Under the pieces are notes generated by a model. It did not search any database and was not told the origin of the DNA. It saw only the letters and a program-made list of their open reading frames with translations. A stretch of DNA of 64,000 nucleotides from Elephas maximus indicus (taxonomy: Eukaryota > Chordata > Mammalia > Proboscidea > Elephantidae): assembly GCF_024166365.1 (NCBI RefSeq), contig NC_064822.1, positions 108,310,823-108,374,822 on the forward strand. Reading direction: 5' to 3'. How positions within the stretch are numbered: position 1 is the first letter of the stretch; every line of letters begins with the position of its first letter. Made by a program: the position numbers and the translations under genes. Of this stretch, positions 56,299 through 64,000 are shown one piece after another.

Positions 56299-56304
56299 TT
56301 TATT
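56299..56304 (-). terminator. KRT78: KRT78 polyadenylation signal AATAAA
   Basis: Minus-strand AATAAA 140 bp past the KRT78 stop, giving a short 3' UTR. Confidence 0.75.
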
Positions 56305-56443
56305 GATTTTGCAGAACCCTACTGGGGGGCTCAGGCTGTGGGCAGTGGAGACAGAGCTGGCCAGGCAGAGCCCAGTGACGGGGGTGATGGAGCAGGCCTG
56401 ACTGGTTCAGGAAGGAGGTGGGAGCAAGCTGTTGCCAGCTCAC

Positions 56444-59400
56444 TTAGTATGTGATGGACGTCTTCAAAGTTGACTCGACCGTCTTCTTGAGGATGGTGCG
56501 GCAGTTGGAGCTAGAGCTGGAGCCAGAGCGAGAGCCAGACACAGAGCAGGAGCCCAACACAGGGCCCTGTCCAGAACCCAGGATGACACTGGAGCCTCCA
56601 GTCACGATGCTGGAGCAACTGGACCCAAAATCAACTTTCTTGTCTCCGAGTCCACAAGTGCCCACCAGGTCTCCACCGACTCCTCCAGGCACCGTGGTGC
56701 TGCCTCCCACGGCAGCTGCAAGGAATGCACCAGGGTCACAGCAGGGTCCTCATTTCCCCATGGGGACCCCTCTCCCTAAGTCCACAGATACTCACAGATC
56801 GTGACCTGGCTGGTGCACTCCCCAGACATCCTGGAGGAGAAAGGGCAAGAGGAGGAAACTCTAAGAAAGGCTGCAGAAAATGCATCCCTCCAGGTGCTCG
56901 TGAGCCTGAAAGCAGCTCCCCTGTACTCTCAGCTGGTAATGTCTACAGTCCCCAAGGTAAAATCCCTTCCAGCAGTGCTGGCTGCCCTTAGTGAATCACG
57001 GTGTCAGGAAAGCTATCAGAACCCCCTTTGGCAAGGAGAGCACTGTGTAGGGACTCAATCCTCCTCCGCCGCCTTTCCACAGTCACTGTCCCATATCCCC
57101 CCTCCCACCAGCCTGCCCCCACCTGCACTCCTCGCCCTCCAACAGCCTCCGGTAGGTGGCGATCTCCACGTCCAGGGCCAGCTTTGTGCTCATCAGCTCC
57201 TGGTAGTCCCGCAGAAGGCGGGCCAGGTCCTGCTTGGCCCTTCTCAGAGCTGCCTCCAGCTCCTCCAACTTGGCCTGAGCATCCTTGAGGGCCAGCTCCC
57301 CGCGCTGCTCCGAATCAGTGATGGCCGACTGCAGGCTGCCATTCTGGGTAGGGAGTCAGGGTGGAAATGAGGGAGGAAGTGGCTATGGACCCAACACAGT
57401 CCCCTAAAGCACTCGGTGTGGTTATAACGTGAGACTAGGGTAGATTATAATCTCACAGGCTCAATACTACCCATGGGCACCCCCTGGTGCCTCTCATTCT
57501 AAAGGAACCTATTGCCTCTTCTGCTTCCTCACCTCCCTTGCCACGTCCTGAGGTTATCTCCCTTACTTCTGCCCTTCCCCAACCCTCAGCACTGCACCTG
57601 AGCCTCTCCTAAGGTACTTAAAGTTCTTCCTGTCCCATATGGATAACTGCCTACAAATCTCAAGGGGTCCTTGATATTTTTAGGACAGCCCACTTTTCAT
57701 ACTTTGTCCTGTTATCAAATCTTGTGCCTCAATTCTGGTTTAAAAAATACCATCTCTGTACCTACCTCTCCAATCTAATAGAAATCTCCTAGAGAAAAGG
57801 CAATATCCCTGTCTAGTCAGAAGCAGAGTTGTATGACAGTCTTCTAAATGTCTTCACACTTGACTCAGGAAAGAAGGCGTTCCCTAAAGGCACTCATTAT
57901 TTTTTCCCACACAAACACCCTGTGGATGAGGAACATCAATAGCATTTTACAGATGAAAAAAACTGAGGCTCAGAAAGGTGGTGAGTGGCAGAGCTGGGAT
58001 CCTGACTCCACACCACTGACGTCCAGCCCACTGCTCTTACCGCAGCCCACAGCCTCGCACAAGGAAGCCCGGTTTATGTCTGTGCTTGAATAGGCAAAGG
58101 GGGCAGCTATATCCCCCAGAGGGACTCTCATAGGAGAAGTCCGTTGCTGTGTGTGTGCAGCTGTGATTCCCAGTCACGGGTATACTGTACCAGTTAATCA
58201 GTTACAGTCGAGTTGATTCTGACTCATAGAGACCCCCCGTGTTTCAGAATGGAGCTATGCTCCAGAGGGTTTTCAAGGCTGTGACCTTTCAGAAGTAGAC
58301 CGCTAGGCCTTTCTTCCAGTGCGCCTCTGGGTGGGTTCAAACCACCAACCTTTCAGTAAGTAGTCAAGCACTTAAACATTTGCGCTACCCAGTGGCTCCT
58401 TCCTCAACAGAGGACCAAGAAATTCAGTGTTTGGCCTTCAAGTCCCTGCTAAGCTTGAGGAGTAGGAGTCAAAAGAAGAGATAAGAGATGACCCTGAAGT
58501 CATCTTAAAATCTAGAACTATTTAGCTAAACTAGTAAAAAGATCAGCCTGCAGTATTACGCTCTTTTAAGAACTATCTATATGGGGTCAAATTGACAGCA
58601 GCAACTTGAAAGATTAGATAGGAACCTTAGGGGGCGTTGAGTTTATGTTAATGAGGGAGGAAAAAGAAATGGCTGGTAATAGTGATTGCACAGCTCGAAG
58701 AATGTAATCGATGTCACTGAATTGTATGTACATGTAGAAATGATTGAATTGGTGTATGTTTGCTGTGTACATTCTCAACAACAACAATAAAATTTAGAAA
58801 AAAAAATTTTTTTTAAGAGCTGAGTTAACCCTTTCCCCAAGAAATCAAAAGCAAGGTATACACGTGGACATGGATTAGAGTGTGAATGGTACCCCCTGGG
58901 GTTTTGGCAACATCCCAAAAAAGCCAAAATGCAGAGGCTAGAACTTATGAGAGGAAGGCTAAATTACCCAAATCTCCAGCCAGCGATTACATTTTTCAAC
59001 ACAAAACCAGTGGCAACTGAAGAGAGAGAGACTAGGAATTGGAGAGGGAGTTGAAAGACTGAAATGATAAGAGGAGAGGGGGTCAGGAGGGCTCATGGGG
59101 TCAGGAGGGCTCATGGGGTCAAGAAGCTTACCTGCTTCTTGAGGTTCTCAATCTGACTCTGCAGCCTCTGAATTGCTTGGTACAGCTGGGAGATCTGGGC
59201 TTTGGTTTCCCCCATACTGTCCCCTTGAAGCTGGACAGATGCCTGAAGCTCGTGGTACTGAGAGGGGAGCAGAGGTGACCCCATTAGTAGAGAGAACTCC
59301 CATCTTTGACCCCAAGACTGAGGAAGACACCATGTTCTCAGGGTTTTCCCTCCTACATCCTCATTTGGAATATGGGTTAAACACCTGGACCAGGAAATAA

Positions 59401-62400
59401 TAAGATGTGCTAGCAGAAGTCTAAACTCTTCTCCCTCGGTGGCCTCCCACCTACAGGGGTAGGAAATAGTCACCCCAAGCAGCCCAAGACCTTCAGACAA
59501 ATCATTGGAACTCCCCCAATGGGACTGAGATGAGTGTCCACCTGGGGCATGGGCATGGAGACCCAGGCTGTTCTAGCTAGTGCTACTCCCCCACCCAGGC
59601 CACACACCTTTGTCTGGTACAGTGCCTCGGCCTCGGCCTTGCTGGTCCGAGTGATCTCTTCATACCGGGCACGGACCTCAGCGATGACATCGCTGAAGTC
59701 CAGGCAGCGGTTGTTGTCCATGGACAGCACCACGGAAGTGTCATTGACCTGTGTCTGGAGCTGGCTCAGCTCCTACAGGGAAGATTGAATCAGTGTCCAC
59801 CATTCTCTGGAAGCCCCAGGCAGGTGGTCAGGATGCCTAGGTTTTTCTGCCTGCACTGTCAGGGGGGCAGCTCTCGTTCACCCCAGGTGACGTTGAGCAT
59901 CCCCTGCCCTCTTTGGGGCTCAGTGTCCTCATCTGAAAAGGAGGTGGTCTCTAAATACCTTTGCAGCTTCAACATCAAAGGCAAATAGCTCTTAAGGCCT
60001 TCTGTCACCTGGTCCCCATGGCTTCTCTGCCCTCACATCATACTTCTCTCCCCCACCTCCTACGCTACTGCACCAGCCACAATGGTCTCCTGGCATTTCC
60101 TCAGTGACACTAGGCACGCTCTTAACTCTGGTCTTGTACTAGCTGTTCCCTCTGTCTGGAATCCCCAGACACTCACCTGCATTGCTCTGTTCCTCGCCGC
60201 CTTCAAATCTTTGCTCAAATTTTGTCTTCTAAAGAAGGCCTAACCTGACCACCTGTTTTGAAATTGCCACCTGCCTATGCCCCTTCCCTACATTCTCAAT
60301 TCTCCTCTTCCTGTTGTAACTTTTCTTTTTTCCATAGACTTTATCACCTTCTAGCATGCTTTAGAGTTTCCTTATTTATTAAGTCTGTTGTTTATTGTCT
60401 GTCTCCCAGTAGAAAGTAAGCTTCATGATTTCTGTCTTGTTACGCTTTGATGTGTCTCCAGACCCTAGCAATCCACATGGTAACCAACTAACTGTTGTTT
60501 GGTGGATCTAGATTCATGGTGACCCCATTTGTGTCAGAGTAGAACTGTGCTCCATAGGGTTTTCAATGGCTGATTTTTTGGAATTAGATCTCCAGGCCTT
60601 TCTTCCAAGGCACCTCTGAGTGAACTCAAACCTCCAACCTTTCAGTTAGCAGCCGAGCACATTAACCATTTGTATCACCCACAGATTCACATAGTAAGCC
60701 CTCAGAAACTGTTTGCCCAATGACCGCCACAGGCTCTAAGTCACCCTAATAGGGTTTTGTCTCCCCGCTAGTTTCCCACCTCACCACCAGGAACCCACCC
60801 TGCCCTCTCCCTTCACTTCTGCCCACCCTTGGTGGATCCTCACTTCTTCATACAAACGCCTCAAGAAGCAGATGTACTCTCTCAGAGCCTCCAGCTTGCC
60901 TTTCAACTCCATCTTGCTCAGGAAGACCACATCCACATCCTGGGGACAGGGAGACAGACACCATATACCTCCCAGTTCCTCTTTGCCTTCCCCACTCTGT
61001 GGCTTGGGAATTCTGTTCACACTTTGCCCCACACCCACCCCCCATCTTGGAGACCCACCCCTTCCTCCTCAGCCCAGCCCTGCCCCACTCTCCTTTCCCC
61101 AACACTGCCCCACTCCTGACTTCAGGAAGCCTTTCTTGATAAATCCCAATCTGTTCTTCCTCCGCTCCCTCCCCACCTCTCCTAAAGTGACGCCCAGAGC
61201 TCATCACTCCGCCCCTCAGCTGGGTCTTGTCTTGTGGTCTGAGCATCTCAGTAGATGTTCATGTCCCTGGGGGTTCCCTGAAGGTGCCTTCCAACAAGAT
61301 CTCCCACTCTCTGGCCCCCCACGCTGGGCCCGGACGTTGTGCACAGTGAGTGCTCAGGACCAGAGGGGAACGTCTGACCCCCACCGGTACCTTTTTGAGG
61401 ATCACAAAGTCATTCTCAACCGTGGCACGTGTGTGGGCCTCTTGCTTATATCTGCCAAATAAGGAGAGAAGGGCCCAGCCTGAGGTGCTGAGCTGACAGT
61501 CCATGCCCCTGCCTCCAAGCATGACCTCCCAGAAGAAGCCACCCTTTCCTTCAGATGCTCCACAGGAGGACACACCACCAACCCCTTTTCCACCTTTCCT
61601 AGGAAGAAGCTCTTATCATGTCCTAGTTACCTTCCTCTGCCACTCTTTCAGCCCATGTCCCTTAATGACAAAAAGTCCACATTATGTTTTTAAGACATGT
61701 TCAGATACCTTTTCTCACTTGCTACTTACAACCACCATCTAAGGTAGGCAGTTTGGGTTTTATCAGAATGGTTTATATGACTTGCCCAAGATACCATAGA
61801 TGACTAGGGGGCCAAAGCAGACCTAAAATTCAGGTCTCCTAGCTCCAATCTTGGGCCCCTTCCAGAACCCACCACCACCTAAAAGCCCATCCTCCCAACA
61901 GCCCTAGAAAATAGCAACAGCAGGTGACGTTTTCCCAGTTTGTAGATATGAAAACTGAGGCTGGGAGAAGTTAAACAGCTACTCCTTCCTCATAGTTGCC
62001 CAAACCCAAGCTCCTTATTAGTCCAGGACTCTCTCCACACCACCAGGTGACCTAGGTGAGGAACTCAGAACCACAACCCAGCTGTGAATCATGCCATCGG
62101 CCTGGGGATGGTTCCACTAAATTGATTCCCTTCCACTTTTGAAACCAGAGAACATTTGAGTCACATTGGCTCAGAGCCTGTTGAACAGGAATTTCTCTAG
62201 AAAAAAACCCACCAAGGCATTTTTGAAATAAGCCCTTCCCAGCCCTGACCAGAAACAGGGGCCCTCGGAGCAGGGGCCTGTTGGAACCAAGAGGCAGTCC
62301 AATTGAGGCAATCTCCCTGGCCTTCCTCCAAGGCTCTCCAGATCTGGGCAGGGGGTTGCAGGGCCCACTTTACCTGCAGCAGGTGGGGCATCCTGGGATT

Positions 62401-63539
62401 CAGAAGGAATGGGGACGGGAGAGGGGGCTTAAGGGGCAGTAAGCCCTGTGTCTCTGTGAGCTCAGCATGGGGGAGACGCTCTGGCTGACAGACACAATCT
62501 GAGTCCTCCCACATGCCTCCCAGGCCCCATGGCAAAGTGCTGACAAAGTGGCTTTGCCTACTTGGCCTTATACTCCTCCTCCTGGTCCTGGCAGGTCTTC
62601 AGCTCAGCATCCAGAGCACCTCGTTCTCTCTGGAGCAACTCCAGCTTCTTCCTGAGATGGGTCAGGTAGTCTTCAAAGAAAGGCTCTAGGCTCTGGGGGC
62701 TGCCACTCACCCCCTGCTGCTGAAGCAAGTGCCACTTGGTCTCCAGCACCTTGTTCTGCTGCTCCAGGAACCGAACCTGCAGCCCAAGCAGAGGGTCCCT
62801 GAGGCTCCCATGGTACTTTCTGGGCAGAGCCTCTGGAAAGTAAAGCCTTAGGGACCCTCCAGTCAGCCCCCTTTTTCCCTGCCTCCCAACCCAGCCTGGG
62901 CAGAGGCAGGGCCTCATGCCTTCCATGAAACCTGAGCACATCTAAGAGTTTGGAAGGAATAATGCTGGCCAACCTAAGCTCCAAGCATGGAACAACAAAG
63001 CCTCATAATAACCAAAGAGACTCCAGTTAGACCACAGGGAGGACTTCCCGGCTGCAGGGAAGTATTTAGAAAGGTGATAGAAGGAGACCAGACTTCCCCC
63101 ATTCCCAAGTCCATCACGAGCAGCTTCTCTGAGGGGAACACAGAGACAGGGGCTTGGCTGAGTTGACCCTCACCTTATCAATGAAGGATGCAAATCGGTT
63201 GTTGAGGGCTCTGATCTCTTGGGTCTCCTGGGTCCGTACCATCTGGAACTGGGGATCAATCTCCATCTTCAATGGGGTCAGGAGATTCTGGTTGATGGTC
63301 ACTTCTTGGATGCCCCCCGGAGGGCAGAGGGAAAGCCCAGGCCTGCCCTTCCTTTCCCCAAACTGCATCCCTAGCCTTTCTCCTGACCCCCAGATCCTCC
63401 CACTGGAGGCCCCTTGGCGCCCCCTGAAAGAACTAAGGCTCCTGCTGCTGAAGCTGCCCCTGCCTCGGCCCCTTGAGCGAGCAGAACAGGCCGAGTGAGC
63501 ACTGAAGCCCCTCTGGGTCCGGCATGGGGAGAGAGACAT
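56444..63539 (-). CDS. KRT78: Keratin 78, type II cytoskeletal (nine exons)
   Basis: Divergent epithelial type II keratin. Exons in transcription order: 63539-63174, 62776-62562, 61451-61391, 60939-60844, 59772-59608, 59257-59132, 57343-57123, 56830-56796, 56715-56444. The total encodes 518 aa (human 520). The head '[20 protein letters not shown]' is short, lacks the 'SRSLYNLGG' block and matches human K78. The helix initiation motif is atypical, '[18 protein letters not shown]' (105-122), as in human K78. The rod ends at '[15 protein letters not shown]' (about 417), and the tail ends '[16 protein letters not shown]'. The exon 2 donor is GTAGGC, weak but GT. Exon 3 reads '[15 protein letters not shown]', diverged from the usual '[15 protein letters not shown]'. 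No lesion seen. Confidence 0.97.
57890..58045 (-). repeat. MIR in KRT78 intron 6
   Basis: 'cattttacagatgaaaaaaa', 'ctgaggctcagaaaggtggt' and 'ggcagagctgggatcctgac'. Confidence 0.78.
58195..58402 (-). mobile_element. AfroSINE in KRT78 intron 6
   Basis: 'cgagttgattctgactcata', 'cgcctctgggtgggttcaaa' and 'acatttgcgctacccag'. Same sense as the gene. Confidence 0.9.
58595..58805 (+). repeat. Unclassified A-tailed retroelement fragment
   Basis: Ends 'acaacaacaataaaattt' and then poly-A. It contains 'gatgtcactgaattgtatgt', loosely like L1M 3' ends. Family not recognised. Confidence 0.5.
59079..59114. repeat. 18-bp tandem duplication beside the KRT78 exon 6 donor
   Basis: Unit 'ggggtcaggagggctcat' occurs twice, followed by a third partial unit, ending about 10 bp from the intron 6 donor. 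Confidence 0.9.
60010..60480 (+). repeat. L2 LINE 3' fragment in KRT78 intron 4
   Basis: 'ctgttccctctgtctggaat', 'ccttcaaatctttgctcaaa' and 'ctagcatgctttagagtttc' are L2 blocks. Confidence 0.8.
60492..60682 (-). mobile_element. AfroSINE in KRT78 intron 4
   Basis: 'tagattcatggtgaccccat', 'gtgctccatagggttttcaa' and 'cattaaccatttgtatcacc'. Confidence 0.9.
61720..61865 (-). repeat. MIR-like fragment in KRT78 intron 2
   Basis: 'tatatgacttgcccaagata' and 'attcaggtctcctagctcca' fit a reverse MIR. A second weak MIR-like piece is near 61940-62000. Confidence 0.6.
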
Positions 63540-63624
63540 GGCAGGGACTGATGATCACGAAGCTATAGACAGATAGGCAGACTGTCAAGGTGTATGAGTT
63601 CCTGCCCTGGAGCCTCGGCACGAG

Positions 63625-63634
63625 ACTTTTATTC
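63625..63634 (-). promoter_or_regulatory. KRT78: KRT78 TATA-like box (AATAAAAG)
   Basis: Minus-strand 'GGAATAAAAGTC' about 90 bp upstream of the KRT78 ATG, with a predicted start near 63600. Confidence 0.6.
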
Positions 63635-63639
63635 CCTCC

Positions 63640-64000
63640 TGTGCCTGGGCTGGGCCTTGGAGAGCAAGATGCTCTTGGCCTGACTGTGTCTGACACTTGG
63701 CTCCAGTTGACCTATCCCGACACACACCCCTGCCCTCAGAGGCCTCCCAACCATGTGCAGAGCCCAAGGAAGAAGGAGGCTCAGACCCTGTTCCTGGAGC
63801 AGACCCTGAGCAAAGCCACTGAGGATCATTCAAGGAAGGCTTCCTGGAAGAAGAGTTTGGGAAGGAGAAGAGTCACATTTAAGGGGAGAAGAAGATAGAG
63901 GGCACTCAGATAGAGCATCAGAAACCCCTGGAGATGCTGGACAGTGGAGAAGGAAGTTTCTCCAAGAAATATCTGCCTGCAAAAGTTGGAGAAGGAAGGC
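63640..64000. other. KRT78 upstream region
   Basis: No further exon or repeat recognised before the window ends. KRT8 would be expected beyond it. Confidence 0.4.

Overview
The window is mammalian nuclear DNA from the type II (basic) keratin gene cluster. Three complete nine-exon keratin genes lie head to tail on the minus strand: KRT4 (CDS 14268-20541), KRT79 (29640-49656) and KRT78 (56444-63539). This order and shared direction match the conserved mammalian cluster, where KRT8 would follow to the right and KRT3/KRT76 to the left. The interspersed repeats point to an afrotherian, probably a proboscidean such as an elephant. There are many AfroSINE-type tRNA-derived SINEs, an RTE LINE sharing their 3' tail, tRNA-Gly-headed SINEs with RTE sequence, and a young L1 unlike primate or rodent L1. 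The species is an inference; the keratin identities are firm.

Layout. 1-13.7 kb is a repeat-rich spacer: nested L1 3' ends, SINEs, MIR/L2 relics and a nearly full-length decayed RTE at 7.1-10.3 kb. 13.8-20.6 kb is KRT4. 20.6-29.1 kb is spacer with AfroSINEs, MIRs and an L1 3' end. 29.1-49.7 kb is KRT79; its intron 1 is swollen to 9.3 kb by a full-length antisense L1 (40240-47600) with both ORFs open and an intact target-site duplication. 49.8-56.3 kb is spacer with an internally deleted RTE, an LTR fossil, local duplications and a SINE-embedded minisatellite. 56.3-63.6 kb is KRT78.

The keratins are type II partners that form obligate heteropolymers with type I keratins. K4 serves internal stratified mucosae with K13. 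K79 is known from hair-follicle infundibulum and sebaceous duct. K78 is a divergent epithelial keratin. Each has a TATA-like box about 85-95 bp upstream of the ATG and an AATAAA signal. All 24 introns begin GT and end AG. Exon lengths (61, 96, 165, 126, 221, 35 for exons 3-8) are identical among the three genes.

The most unusual observations are: the intact L1, with a 457-bp inter-ORF spacer whose small frame overlaps the ORF2 start as ATGA; an inverted copy of KRT4 exon 1 sequence inside KRT4 intron 1; a visible series from full RTE to internally deleted RTE to tRNA-Gly-headed SINE; substitutions at highly conserved sites of KRT79; and a copy of KRT78 intron 7 sequence downstream of KRT78.
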